From positions 62,001-126,000 of the forward strand of contig NZ_QZDT01000004.1 of NCBI RefSeq assembly GCF_009917485.1: a stretch of DNA of 64,000 nucleotides. The letters run 5' to 3'. Positions 36,830 to 45,293 of the stretch are shown piece after piece; the first letter of the stretch is position 1, and the number at the start of each line of letters is the position of its first letter. The translations under genes were made by a program, and so were the position numbers. This DNA is from Parablautia muri (GTDB taxonomy: Bacteria; Bacillota; Clostridia; Lachnospirales; Lachnospiraceae). The notes beneath the pieces are model-generated. The model did not search any database and was not told the origin of the DNA. It was given only the letters and a program-made list of their open reading frames with translations.

Positions 36830-37693
36830 ATGCGTTTTGTGGTTGTAACGGGTATGAGCGGCGGCGGAAAGAGCACGGCAATGCGGATGTTGGAAGATGC
36901 CGGTTTTTATTGTGTGGATAATCTTCCGGTTCCTCTTATTGAGAAGTTCGTAGAGCTGATTGCTGTACCCGGCGGCGAGGTTAGAAAGGTGGCCTTAGGA
37001 CTGGATGTGCGGGCGGACCAATCTTTTGGAGAGACCCAGGAGATACTTGAGAAGCTGAAAGAGAACGGTTATGTTTTTGAAGTTCTCTTTATGGAGGCAA
37101 GCGATGGGACGCTTCTTAAACGTTATAAGGAAACCAGAAGAATGCATCCTCTTTCCCCGGATGGCCGGATAGAGGACGGCGTCAAAAAGGAACGGACTAT
37201 TTTAAGTGCGATTAGAAATAAGTCAGATTATGTAATCGATACCTCCAATTTGCTGACAAGGGAATTGAAGGAGGAACTGGATCGTATTTTTGTGCGGAAT
37301 GAGGAATACCACAATCTGATGGTTACGATTTTGTCCTTTGGATTTAAACATGGCATTCCGGCAGATGCAGATCTGGTTTTTGATGTGAGATTTTTGCCCA
37401 ATCCTTTTTATATAGATGAGTTGAAATATAAGACAGGAAATGATAAGGAAGTACAGGACTATGTTATGAGCTTTTCGGAAGCGCATACGTTTATTGATAA
37501 GCTTGCGGATATGATAGAATTTTTAATTCCCAATTATATCAAAGAAGGTAAGTACCAGCTGGTGATTGGGATTGGCTGTACCGGGGGAAAGCACAGAAGC
37601 GTTACGTTAGCCAACAAATTATATGGACGCATGAAAGATAAAAGCGGATATGGAATCAAGATTGCGCATCGGGATGTGGGACAAGGAGTATAG
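36830..37693 (+). CDS. rapZ: RNase adapter/nucleotide-binding protein RapZ
   Basis: The 287-residue RapZ/YvcJ family protein has an N-terminal P-loop VTGMSGGGKSTAMRMLEDAG and the C-terminal sensor signature IGIGCTGGKHRSVTLANKL. In Bacillus it is a nucleotide-binding protein of the rapZ-mgfK-whiA-crh operon; in enteric bacteria it controls glmS RNA decay. AAGGAGG lies ahead of the ATG, 12 bases after murB. Here whiA and a Crh-like gene follow, but no mgfK. Confidence 0.95.
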   Translation: MRFVVVTGMSGGGKSTAMRMLEDAGFYCVDNLPVPLIEKFVELIAVPGGEVRKVALGLDVRADQSFGETQEILEKLKENGYVFEVLFMEASDGTLLKRYKETRRMHPLSPDGRIEDGVKKERTILSAIRNKSDYVIDTSNLLTRELKEELDRIFVRNEEYHNLMVTILSFGFKHGIPADADLVFDVRFLPNPFYIDELKYKTGNDKEVQDYVMSFSEAHTFIDKLADMIEFLIPNYIKEGKYQLVIGIGCTGGKHRSVTLANKLYGRMKDKSGYGIKIAHRDVGQGV

Positions 37694-37723
37694 ATTGAAA
37701 AATCAGAGATTTTTCAATCAACA

Positions 37724-37777
37724 AATTTGTGCTTGCGCCTAAATTTGCGGGCTGTTGGCAAGAATGGGGGATTAATG
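37724..37777 (+). repeat. Leader repeat, copy 5 (orphan, followed by ATG-TGA)
   Basis: GCGCCTAAATTTGCGGGCTG and GGCAAGAATGGGGGATTAATG match the leader family, yet the ATG (37775-37777) is followed at once by TGA, and whiA begins only 110 bases later. It marks the place where mgfK sits in Bacillus. Confidence 0.65.
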
Positions 37778-37837
37778 TGAAGAGAAGTTCTAAGACGTCA
37801 AAAAATGCCGTCTAAGAACAACATAACAACATTTAGA

Positions 37838-37862
37838 AAAATGCCAAAATAGGGCATTTTTC
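37838..37862 (+). terminator. Terminator-like hairpin before whiA
   Basis: AAAATGCC (37838-37845) pairs with GGCATTTT (37853-37860) across seven bases, followed by T. It sits 27 bases before whiA and could attenuate read-through from rapZ. An imperfect hairpin at 37787-37820 lies just upstream. Confidence 0.5.
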
Positions 37863-37888
37863 TGTTGGATGGATATAAAGGTGAGTAT

Positions 37889-38785
37889 ATGTCATTTTCA
37901 ACGGATGTGAAGGAAGAATTGGAAAAAATAGTACCGGAACCGAGACATTGCCAATTGGCAGAGCTGGCGGCTTTGATTCATTTTGGATGTAAGATTGATC
38001 CGTCTGGCTGGGAGGGTAATAAAAAAGTCAGCGCGGATGAACTTAAAAACATTTCCATATGTCCCGAAAATCCATTTGTAGTAAGAAAGTACTTTACATT
38101 ATTGAAGAAAACATTTATTATTAATAATGCGGTTAAAGTATTACAGGCGGTTAAAATTTTAGATGAAACCGGATATATGCATGAGCTTTCAGAGCAGGTT
38201 AACCCGCTGCTTTTAAAAAATAGTTGTTGTAGACGGGCATTCCTCAGGGGTGTTTTTTTATGTATCGGTTCCATGAGCGACCCCAAGAAAGGATATCATT
38301 TGGAGTTTGTGTGCGAACATGAACCACAGGCTCTGCAGATTAGACAGACCGTCTCCAGCTTTGAAATTGAAGCCAAAATTGTCAGACGGAAGAAGTATTA
38401 CGTAGTGTATTTAAAGGAAGGCGCGGGAATCGTTGATTTGCTAAATGTAATAGGAGCGCATATTTCCCTGATGGAGCTTGAGAGTCTCAGAGTTGAAAAA
38501 GAAGTGAGAAATTCCATTAACAGGAAAGTGAATTGTGAAGCAGCTAATATTACGAAGACGGTTTATGCTGCCAGCAAACAGATAGAGGATATTCTTTTTT
38601 TGCAGAAAAATTATGATTTGTCAAATCTGCCGGAACATTTAAGGCAGATGGCAGAAGTTAGGCTTGAACATCCGGAAAATTCTCTTCAGGAATTAGGTCA
38701 GTACCTTAATCCACCAGTAGGCAAGTCTGGTGTGAACCATAGATTACGAAAGCTCAGTGATATGGCTGAAAAGATTAGGGGGTAA
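37889..38785 (+). CDS. whiA: Sporulation/cell-division regulator WhiA
   Basis: WhiA is a DNA-binding protein with an N-terminal LAGLIDADG-like domain and a C-terminal helix-turn-helix, linked to division and metabolism in Firmicutes and to sporulation in Streptomyces. The 298-residue protein shows SFSTDVKEELEKI, NSCCRRAFLRGVFLCIGS, YHLEFVCEHEPQAL and the C-terminal LGQYLNPPVGKSGVNHRLRK. ATG 37889 follows AAAGGTGAG; an upstream in-frame ATG is less likely. The Crh-like gene starts 13 bases after its stop. Confidence 0.94.
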   Translation: MSFSTDVKEELEKIVPEPRHCQLAELAALIHFGCKIDPSGWEGNKKVSADELKNISICPENPFVVRKYFTLLKKTFIINNAVKVLQAVKILDETGYMHELSEQVNPLLLKNSCCRRAFLRGVFLCIGSMSDPKKGYHLEFVCEHEPQALQIRQTVSSFEIEAKIVRRKKYYVVYLKEGAGIVDLLNVIGAHISLMELESLRVEKEVRNSINRKVNCEAANITKTVYAASKQIEDILFLQKNYDLSNLPEHLRQMAEVRLEHPENSLQELGQYLNPPVGKSGVNHRLRKLSDMAEKIRG

Positions 38786-38798
38786 AGGAGGATTTGTT

Positions 38799-39065
38799 AT
38801 GAGTGAAAAATTTATCAAAATTCAGTTAAGCGGTGGACTTGAAGCCAGACCCATAGCAATGCTGGTACAGGTAGCCAGCCAGTATGAGAGTTCTGTTTAC
38901 CTTGAAGCAGAAGGAAAGAAAGTGAATGCAAAAAGTATTATGGGCATGATGAGTCTTGCTTTGGACAATGGAGAGTCAGTAAAGGTAATAACAAACGGGG
39001 AAGACGAGCAGGAAGCAATGAGCGGAATGGAAGAATACCTGAGCGGAGAAAGAAAACAGGACTGA
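38799..39065 (+). CDS. crh: Crh-like HPr family protein (Glu15, Ser46)
   Basis: The 88-residue HPr-fold protein keeps the regulatory Ser46 in NAKSIMGMMSLAL, the HprK target, but the PTS phosphorylation residue His15 is Glu (GGLEARPIAMLVQ). Bacillus Crh has Gln at that position and shares GKKVNAKSIMG and GEDEQEA. It therefore cannot carry PTS phosphate and should act only in catabolite regulation, as a CcpA partner or a metabolic effector, when phosphorylated by HprK (33845). It follows whiA, as crh does in Bacillus. AAAGGAGG precedes the ATG. Confidence 0.85.
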   Translation: MSEKFIKIQLSGGLEARPIAMLVQVASQYESSVYLEAEGKKVNAKSIMGMMSLALDNGESVKVITNGEDEQEAMSGMEEYLSGERKQD

Positions 39066-39080
39066 TTAAGAGGGAAGTAT

Positions 39081-39110
39081 AAGGGCAGAGCATACGCTTT
39101 GCCTTTTTTT
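39081..39110 (+). terminator. Terminator of rapZ-whiA-crh
   Basis: A ten-pair stem with one bulged G (39081-39091 with 39096-39105) and an ATAC loop is followed by seven T. The gap to 39206 holds degenerate AAGCCGG repeats. Confidence 0.88.
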
Positions 39111-39206
39111 GCTAGGTAAGCCGGTTAACGAAGAAGGACAATGCTTTGGCAAGCCGGCTGATGAAAAGAGATCGTGTTTGACAGATTGCCTTGCGGAGGA
39201 TATGCT

Positions 39207-40112
39207 ATGGAAAAGAAAAAAATGCTTTTTATCTATAATCCCAGAGCGGGAAAGGCGAAAATCAGAAGCAATTTGCTGGATATCATTGATATTTTTACGA
39301 AGGCGGGATTTGAAGTGGTTGCTTATCCTACCCAGTCTAAGGGAGATGGGATTAAAGCGGTCAAAGAAAGAAAGCTTGGGTACTATGATATCATCGCCTG
39401 CAGCGGCGGGGATGGCACATTGGATGAAGTGGTGACAGGAATGATGCAGTGTGAAAGAAGAATTCCAATCGGTTATGTGCCTGCCGGGAGCACCAATGAT
39501 TTTGCCAAAAGTCTTCATATCCCTAAGAATATGATTGACGCAGCTCATGCAATTGTGGACGGAGAAAGCTTTGGATGTGACATTGGTTCCTTTAACAATG
39601 ATATTTTTGTTTATATCGCGGCGTTTGGAATTTTTACCGATGTATCTTATGAAACCCGTCAGGATATGAAGAATATTTTAGGCCATATGGCATATATATT
39701 AGAGGGTATGCGGCGGCTTTCGGCGGTAAAATTTTATGAAATGAAAATAGAGGGTGACGAGTTTTCAGTGGAAGGTGAGTTTCTATTTGGCATGGTTACG
39801 AATTCTATTTCAGTAGGAGGCTTTAAGAACATTACAGGAGAAAATGTGAAGCTAGATGATGGAGAGTTCGAGGTCACCTTGATTAAAAAGCCCTCCAATG
39901 CTATGGAATTAAACTTAATTATGGCCGCTTTAGTAAACCGAAATATAAATACGGACTGCATGTACTGTTTTAAGGCCAAAACACTTAAAGTATATTCACA
40001 AGAGGAGGTTGCCTGGACATTAGATGGAGAATTCGGCGGTAAGCATAAAGAGGTAAAGATTCAAAATCAGAAACAGGCATTGCGTATCCGGATACCAATG
40101 TGTGAAAAGTAA
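39207..40112 (+). CDS. YegS/BmrU-type lipid kinase (diacylglycerol kinase family)
   Basis: The 301-residue protein has the DAGK catalytic domain: FIYNPRAGKAKIRSNL at the N-terminus, the nucleotide loop CSGGDGTLDEVVTGM (about residue 72) and PAGSTNDFAKSL, then a C-terminal beta-sandwich. Family members phosphorylate diacylglycerol or related lipids in phospholipid and lipoteichoic acid turnover. ATG 39207 follows GGAGG. Its last codons and stop (TGTGAAAAGTAAC) match the end of the MITE-like element. Confidence 0.9.
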   Translation: MEKKKMLFIYNPRAGKAKIRSNLLDIIDIFTKAGFEVVAYPTQSKGDGIKAVKERKLGYYDIIACSGGDGTLDEVVTGMMQCERRIPIGYVPAGSTNDFAKSLHIPKNMIDAAHAIVDGESFGCDIGSFNNDIFVYIAAFGIFTDVSYETRQDMKNILGHMAYILEGMRRLSAVKFYEMKIEGDEFSVEGEFLFGMVTNSISVGGFKNITGENVKLDDGEFEVTLIKKPSNAMELNLIMAALVNRNINTDCMYCFKAKTLKVYSQEEVAWTLDGEFGGKHKEVKIQNQKQALRIRIPMCEK

Positions 40113-40152
40113 CGAACTGTTACGAAAAGTTGTCAAATATTTATAAAATTTA

Positions 40153-40181
40153 TTCCATTTTCATGCAGAATGGAGTATAAT
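40153..40181 (+). promoter_or_regulatory. Promoter of fba
   Basis: A consensus -10 TATAAT (40176-40181) lies 17 bases after TTCCAT (40153-40158), a poor -35 match. The gene starts 44 bases downstream. Confidence 0.55.
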
Positions 40182-40224
40182 TAAGGACAACCAGAGTGTT
40201 ATAAATTTAACGGAGGTAAACAAA

Positions 40225-41088
40225 ATGTTAGTATCAGCAACAGAAATGCTTCAAAAAGCAAAAGCAGGCCACTATGCAGTTGGTCAGTTCAACATTAATA
40301 ACCTTGAGTGGACCAAGGCCATCCTGTTAACAGCACAGGAAAACAATTCACCTGTTATCCTTGGCGTATCCGAAGGTGCAGGTAAGTACATGGGCGGATA
40401 TGATGTGGTAGTTGGTATGGTGAAAGGCCTTATCAAAGATCAGAATATTACAGTTCCTGTAGCCCTTCATTTAGACCATGGCAGCTATGAGCACTGCTAT
40501 AAATGTATCGAAGCTGGTTTTTCATCTGTTATGTTTGATGGTTCCCATTATCCGATCGAAGAAAATGTAGCTAAGACAAAAGAATTAGTTGCAGCAGCAC
40601 ATGAAAAAGGAATCTCCATTGAGGCAGAGGTTGGCTCTATCGGCGGCGAAGAAGACGGTGTAGTTGGTATGGGTGAGTGCGCAGATCCCAATGAGTGTAA
40701 AGCGATCGCTGATTTGGGAATTGATTTCCTGGCAGCCGGGATTGGTAACATTCATGGTAAATATCCTGCAAACTGGCAGGGATTATCCTTTGAGACTTTG
40801 GATGCGATCCAGAAACTGACAGGAGATATGCCTTTGGTTCTGCATGGTGGTACAGGAATCCCTACGGAAATGATTCAGAAGGCAATTTCCTTAGGCGTTG
40901 CAAAGATTAACGTAAACACAGAATGTCAGTTGTCTTTTGCAGCTGCTACACGTAAGTACATTGAAGCAGGCAAGGATTTGGAAGGCAAGGGATTTGACCC
41001 TCGTAAGCTTCTTGCTCCTGGCTTTGAAGCAATCAAGGCTACTGTTAAGGAAAAGATGGAAATTTTTGGTTCTATTGGAAAAGCTTAA
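40225..41088 (+). CDS. fba: Class II fructose-bisphosphate aldolase
   Basis: This zinc-dependent aldolase (287 residues) cleaves fructose-1,6-bisphosphate. It shows YAVGQFNINNLEWTKAIL, the zinc/catalytic block PVALHLDHGSYEHCYK, FSSVMFDGSHYPIEENVA, GGEEDGVV and the phosphate-binding LVLHGGTGIPTEMIQKAI. Its own promoter and terminator and frequent AAA/GAA/GTT codons suit high expression. Confidence 0.96.
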   Translation: MLVSATEMLQKAKAGHYAVGQFNINNLEWTKAILLTAQENNSPVILGVSEGAGKYMGGYDVVVGMVKGLIKDQNITVPVALHLDHGSYEHCYKCIEAGFSSVMFDGSHYPIEENVAKTKELVAAAHEKGISIEAEVGSIGGEEDGVVGMGECADPNECKAIADLGIDFLAAGIGNIHGKYPANWQGLSFETLDAIQKLTGDMPLVLHGGTGIPTEMIQKAISLGVAKINVNTECQLSFAAATRKYIEAGKDLEGKGFDPRKLLAPGFEAIKATVKEKMEIFGSIGKA

Positions 41089-41113
41089 CAGAATAAGATT
41101 TCAGCATCAAAAT

Positions 41114-41148
41114 AAAGGCTGCCCATATGATGAGATGGACAGCCTTTT
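41114..41148 (+). terminator. Terminator of fba
   Basis: AAAGGCTG (41114-41121) pairs with CAGCCTTT (41140-41147), with further inner pairing (CCAT/ATGG), and the downstream arm ends in TTTT. Confidence 0.75.
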
Positions 41149-41219
41149 AAGTGTAATAAGCAGCTTTTGAGATGAGACCGGATTTCATATAACAAACCGG
41201 TTTATGAAGGAGAACATAT

Positions 41220-41263
41220 TTCATACAATAAGCCGGCTTGCAGAGCATGGCGGCATTTTATAA
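41220..41263 (+). repeat. Dispersed AATAAGCCGGCT element, copy 3
   Basis: CATACAATAAGCCGGCTTGC followed by AGAGCATGGCGGCATTTTA is the best consensus copy in the window. It precedes the ribosome site of the gene at 41281. Confidence 0.7.
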
Positions 41264-41280
41264 ATAAGGAGGGAATCGTA

Positions 41281-41751
41281 GTGGGTAAGAAATGGAGTGT
41301 AAAAATTGATGAGAGAGCGTATGACATTGAATTGAAAGGCAGAAAACTGATGGTGAATGGCGATGTCCTGAAATTAAGCCAGTATAAGAAAAAAACAGGA
41401 CTGACACATGAAGAATATGAAGTTCCGATTGGTTCTAAGAAGGCTCTTCTGGTGATGAAAAATTTAAGCGCTCCTGTTCTTGCAATTGATAATAGGGACT
41501 GCGCTACAGGAGAGGAATATGTACCCATTAAAATGCCGGCATGGTCTTATGTATTTTTGGTATTGCATTGTCTGAATTTCTTTAATGGAGCTTTAGGAGC
41601 TTTACTGGCAATTATTGGAATTGCCTTGACAACGTCAATTTCTTGTAACAGAAAAATGAATGTGGCAGTAAGAGTGCTGCTAAATGTGGCAGTCGTGATA
41701 ATTTCGGTGATTCTGGTATTTGGGATAGCGCTTCTTATAGCGGGCATTTAA
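41281..41751 (+). CDS. Small membrane protein of unknown function
   Basis: The 156-residue protein has a soluble N-terminal half (about 1-80, beta-rich, starting GKKWSVKIDERAYDIELKG) and two C-terminal membrane segments (about 85-115 and 130-155, with VVIISVILVFGIALLIAGI). GTG 41281 follows AAGGAGGG. It is 33 bases before the DUF1189-like gene and probably forms an operon with it. I do not recognise the family. Confidence 0.7.
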   Translation: MGKKWSVKIDERAYDIELKGRKLMVNGDVLKLSQYKKKTGLTHEEYEVPIGSKKALLVMKNLSAPVLAIDNRDCATGEEYVPIKMPAWSYVFLVLHCLNFFNGALGALLAIIGIALTTSISCNRKMNVAVRVLLNVAVVIISVILVFGIALLIAGI

Positions 41752-41784
41752 GAAAGTGGATATTAGATATCTAGGAGGAAGCAG

Positions 41785-42657
41785 ATGAATATATTTAAGG
41801 AAATGGCACTTTCTATCTACAGCTACAAAAGCTATAAGGAATTTTTAAACAACAAAAAGTCTAAGGTTTTTTTATTTGGCATTGTGCTGATGCTGATTTA
41901 CTTTGCGATAACAATGCTGATTCCATTTGCAAAATTTCAGATTCGTACAGGTGGTATAGGCGCATTGCTGGATGAAAATATTCCGGATTTTGAGCTTTCA
42001 GACGGAGAACTGTGGGTGGAAGACGTAATCGAATATGATGAGGGCAGTACCTATGTGTGTATTGATACCGACCCTGAATATGTGTTTTATGATGCAGATG
42101 AGATGGAGGAGTACCTTTACAGCTACACCAATGTTATCCTGATGGATTCGGAAAAAATGATTTTAAAGTCCAGCGGAGAGGTGCAGGGATTTTATTTCTC
42201 AGATCTGGATTTTGCGTGTGACAAGGAAGACTGGATGCGGTGGGTGCCATTTATCAACCTAATCATTGTGATGTTTATGATTTTGGCATACATCTGGATG
42301 AGTGCCTTGTTTTTCTTCGGCGTATTGTTTGTAGCGCTTCTGGGTATGGTTGCAGCTTCCTGTATGAAGCATCAGATAACCTTTGGGCAGTTGTATCTTT
42401 TGGGAATTTACAGCAGAACGCTGCCGCTGCTTATAAAGGCGGTGATATCCTTCCTGCCAATTAATATTCCATTTTTTGTAATCATTAATTTTGGGATTTC
42501 TGTGTTTATTATCGTACGCGCCATTCAAAATCTGAAAGAACAGCAGTTAAATAAGCCGTTGGAATTTAGGACAGATACAGGGTATCATGGTGAGAATCAT
42601 ATAAACGGAGATGGTAGTAACGGCAGTAATGGGAATGATTTTTCCTGGATGAAATAG
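41785..42657 (+). CDS. DUF1189-like membrane protein
   Basis: The 290-residue protein has one N-terminal membrane helix (FLFGIVLMLIYFAITMLI, about 29-46), an extracytoplasmic acidic domain (about 60-150) and a cluster of C-terminal helices (about 155-250). The layout and N-terminus (IFKEMALSIYSYKSYKEF) match DUF1189, a family often seen in Firmicute sugar-utilisation neighbourhoods, without known function. AGGAGG precedes the ATG. The C-terminus is Asn/Gly-rich. Confidence 0.7.
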   Translation: MNIFKEMALSIYSYKSYKEFLNNKKSKVFLFGIVLMLIYFAITMLIPFAKFQIRTGGIGALLDENIPDFELSDGELWVEDVIEYDEGSTYVCIDTDPEYVFYDADEMEEYLYSYTNVILMDSEKMILKSSGEVQGFYFSDLDFACDKEDWMRWVPFINLIIVMFMILAYIWMSALFFFGVLFVALLGMVAASCMKHQITFGQLYLLGIYSRTLPLLIKAVISFLPINIPFFVIINFGISVFIIVRAIQNLKEQQLNKPLEFRTDTGYHGENHINGDGSNGSNGNDFSWMK

Positions 42658-42673
42658 CGTGATAGGGCAATGA

Positions 42674-42706
42674 AAGGGGCTGTCGCATTTTGCGGCAGCC
42701 CCTTGC
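42674..42706. terminator. Bidirectional terminator
   Basis: A 13-bp stem (42674-42686 with 42692-42704) with one G-U pair and a five-base loop lies between the convergent DUF1189-like and alanine symporter genes. Confidence 0.8.
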
Positions 42707-42789
42707 TTATACAAAATTTATTCCTATGAGCGAAGCGTTGAAAAGATGTGGGGCATCCATTTGACCAATGCCGCGCATTTTTTGACTTA

Positions 42790-44298
42790 TTATGCAAGAT
42801 CCTGCTCTAAGGATTTTTCCTGCATGTTCTGAATGGCGGGATCAAAGGAGAGCATTGGCTTTGCATTTACATCTGTTTTTGTGACCTTGCGGGCCAGATA
42901 ATTTTTTGTGATGGCAAATACGGTGCCGGAAAGCGCAAGAACGCCAATCAGGTTGGGAATGGCCATGAGAGCATTTAAAGTATCGGCAATTGCCCATGCC
43001 AGATCAAAGCTCATGGTAGCGCCAAATACGATACAAACAACAAAGATAATTTTGTATACAATCGTTGCTTTTGTGCCAAATAAGTACTCGCAGGATTTGG
43101 TACCGTAGAAGGACCACCCTAAAACGGTAGAAAAAGCAAACAGGCAAATGGCAATTGCAACAAAGCTTCCGGCTAGTGTGCCGAGACCTTGTGAGAGGGC
43201 CTCACTTACCAAAGAAGCGCCAGTCGTAGAGGTGAGTACTTCACCTGTTTCAAGGTCAATCAAGCCGGAGCACAGTACGGTAAAGGCTGTCAGAGTACAA
43301 ACTACAATGGTGTCAAAGAATACCTCAAAAATGCCCCACATACCCTGGACAATGGGCTCTTTTACGTTGGAAGCCGAATGAACCATAACAGAGGAGCCAA
43401 GTCCTGCTTCATTGGAGAAAACACCACGCTTAAAGCCCATGGTCATAGCCTGCTTAATCATGATACCAACAGTGGCGCCTGCAATAGGGCGAAGGCCAAA
43501 GGCATTGGCGAAGATAGCAGCAAACACGGCAGGAACAGATGTGATGTTCATAACTAGCACAATTACGGTGCCAAGTATGTAAGCGCATGCCATAAGGGGA
43601 ACAATTTTTTCCGTCACATTACCGATTGCTTTAATTCCGCCCAGGATAACCAGTGCGGCAACAACGGCGATGATGATGCCGGTTGCAATGGGGGGAATCT
43701 TAAAGGTATCCTGCAGAGAGCTTGCGATTTCATGTACTTGTGTCATATTGCCGATTCCGAAGGAAGCAAATACACAGAAAAGGGCGAAAAGTATGGCCAG
43801 GGGTTTTGCAAAAATACCGATTCCTTTTTTCCCTTTTAATCCGTCCTGCAGATAATACATAGCACCCCCGGACCATTCATCTTTTTCGTTTTTACGCCGG
43901 TAATAGATACCCAGTACATTTTCGGAATAGTTGGTCATCATACCAAACAGTGCCGAAAGCCACATCCAGAATACCGCTCCGGCGCCGCCTGTGATGATGG
44001 CGCCTGACACACCGGCAATATTTCCCACACCTATGGTAGCAGCTAAGGCAGTAGAGAGCGCCTGAAACTGAGAGATAGAATTTTCATTTTTGTCCGTGTG
44101 GGCAGTTACATGCTTTTTCTTAAAAATTGCAAGGAAGGTTTCATTCATCCAGTGTTTTATGTGGGTAATCTGGAAAAACTTCATTCCCACCGTCATGTAA
44201 ATACCTGTGCCTATAATCAGGATTAGCATAGGGATACCCCATACCACACCGTTTATAGCACCGTTTACCGTTGCGATAACGCTCATAACATTTTCCAT
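42790..44298 (-). CDS. Alanine or glycine:cation symporter (AGCS family)
   Basis: This sodium-coupled amino acid carrier of 502 residues has about 11 membrane helices and the AGCS signatures ALAATIGVGNIAGVSGAI, GGAGAVFWMWLSALFGM and FSNEAGLGSSVMVHSASNV. The substrate is probably alanine, glycine or serine. The minus-strand ATG at 44298 follows GGAGG by seven bases, better than one two codons earlier. It is transcribed alone. Confidence 0.93.
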   Translation of the reverse strand: MENVMSVIATVNGAINGVVWGIPMLILIIGTGIYMTVGMKFFQITHIKHWMNETFLAIFKKKHVTAHTDKNENSISQFQALSTALAATIGVGNIAGVSGAIITGGAGAVFWMWLSALFGMMTNYSENVLGIYYRRKNEKDEWSGGAMYYLQDGLKGKKGIGIFAKPLAILFALFCVFASFGIGNMTQVHEIASSLQDTFKIPPIATGIIIAVVAALVILGGIKAIGNVTEKIVPLMACAYILGTVIVLVMNITSVPAVFAAIFANAFGLRPIAGATVGIMIKQAMTMGFKRGVFSNEAGLGSSVMVHSASNVKEPIVQGMWGIFEVFFDTIVVCTLTAFTVLCSGLIDLETGEVLTSTTGASLVSEALSQGLGTLAGSFVAIAICLFAFSTVLGWSFYGTKSCEYLFGTKATIVYKIIFVVCIVFGATMSFDLAWAIADTLNALMAIPNLIGVLALSGTVFAITKNYLARKVTKTDVNAKPMLSFDPAIQNMQEKSLEQDLA

Positions 44299-44482
44299 AA
44301 TCATCCTCCGTTCTTGCCAGCTGCAATGCGAGAAAATTTACCTGTTTTCACATTGTCTTCTGTTTTAAGTTAAAAAAAGAGAATTTACTTTACCAGTAAA
44401 TCCTCATTGATTCGTATATTACTATACAGGAAAAAGAGAAAAAGCACAAGTATAAAATGCGGAAAACCATTAGAAAGGGAGG

Positions 44483-44513
44483 ATGCCAAGTAAACGGCAT
44501 GTTTACTTGGCAT
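44483..44513. terminator. Perfect hairpin in the symporter-cyclophilin gap
   Basis: A 13-bp perfect stem (44483-44495 with 44501-44513) around GGCAT. It is 170 bases past the cyclophilin stop and 185 bases before the symporter start, both on the minus strand. No T run follows on that strand, so it may be a regulatory dyad rather than a terminator. I see no gene in 44299-44685. Confidence 0.5.
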
Positions 44514-44685
44514 TTATTATGAAAAAGTTATTAATAAATCAATTACTTGTGTATGGCGTTTGTTTTTGTTCTTTGTTGTATCTTATGATGTTAGTATAGG
44601 ATACAGAAATGTCTAAAGAATGTAATTGCGATTAAGTTTTTTTAAATTAAGTATGAACAAAATATGAACGTATAATTTTGTGAAT

Positions 44686-45207
44686 TTAGTACCGTTCCGG
44701 TTCAGGATATTCTACTCCAAAGCATTCTACGGTGACTTCTTTCATTACCTGATTTTGAAGAGGCCTGTCATTGTAATCAGTAGCTGTCTCAGCAATGCGA
44801 TTCACCGCATCCATACCTTCAATTACTTTTCCAAAAGCAGCATATTGTCCATCTAAATGAGGACTATTCTTATGCATAATAAAAAATTGAGATCCGGCTG
44901 AATCTGGCGCCATACTTCTAGCCATGGAAAGAACACCTTCCGTATGCTTTAAACAATTTTCTACGCCGTTTGCAGAAAATTCACCTTTAATGCTGTAACC
45001 GGGACCGCCGCAGCCGTTGCCATCCGGATCCCCTCCCTGAATCATAAACCCACGGATGACACGGTGAAAAATTAGTCCGTCATAAAAATTTTTGTGAATC
45101 AAACTGATAAAGTTGTTCACGGAGATGGGAGCAACATCGGGATAAAGTTCCGCCTTAATCATATCTCCATTTTCCATTGTAATTGTCACAACAGGATTTT
45201 GAGCCAT
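44686..45207 (-). CDS. Peptidyl-prolyl cis-trans isomerase, cyclophilin type
   Basis: The 173-residue cytoplasmic cyclophilin catalyses proline isomerisation. It shows VAPISVNNFISLIHKNFYDG, FHRVIRGFMIQGGDPDGNGC, LSMARSMAPDSAGSQFFI and AAFGKVIEGMDAVNRIAET, including the catalytic Arg in the FHRV block. No signal peptide is present. AAAGGAAG precedes the ATG. It is divergent from the acetyltransferase gene at 45294. Confidence 0.94.
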   Translation of the reverse strand: MAQNPVVTITMENGDMIKAELYPDVAPISVNNFISLIHKNFYDGLIFHRVIRGFMIQGGDPDGNGCGGPGYSIKGEFSANGVENCLKHTEGVLSMARSMAPDSAGSQFFIMHKNSPHLDGQYAAFGKVIEGMDAVNRIAETATDYNDRPLQNQVMKEVTVECFGVEYPEPERY

Positions 45208-45293
45208 AGTGATAACTTCCTTTCTTTTCGTTATAAAATACAGTATTATAGTAATTACGGTATTTATTTTATAGGAAGTGAAGGAACATTACA

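Noticed and set aside
39109-39435. Plus-strand frame overlapping the lipid kinase start
   Set aside because: It overlaps the DAGK domain out of frame and runs through a repeat-rich leader.
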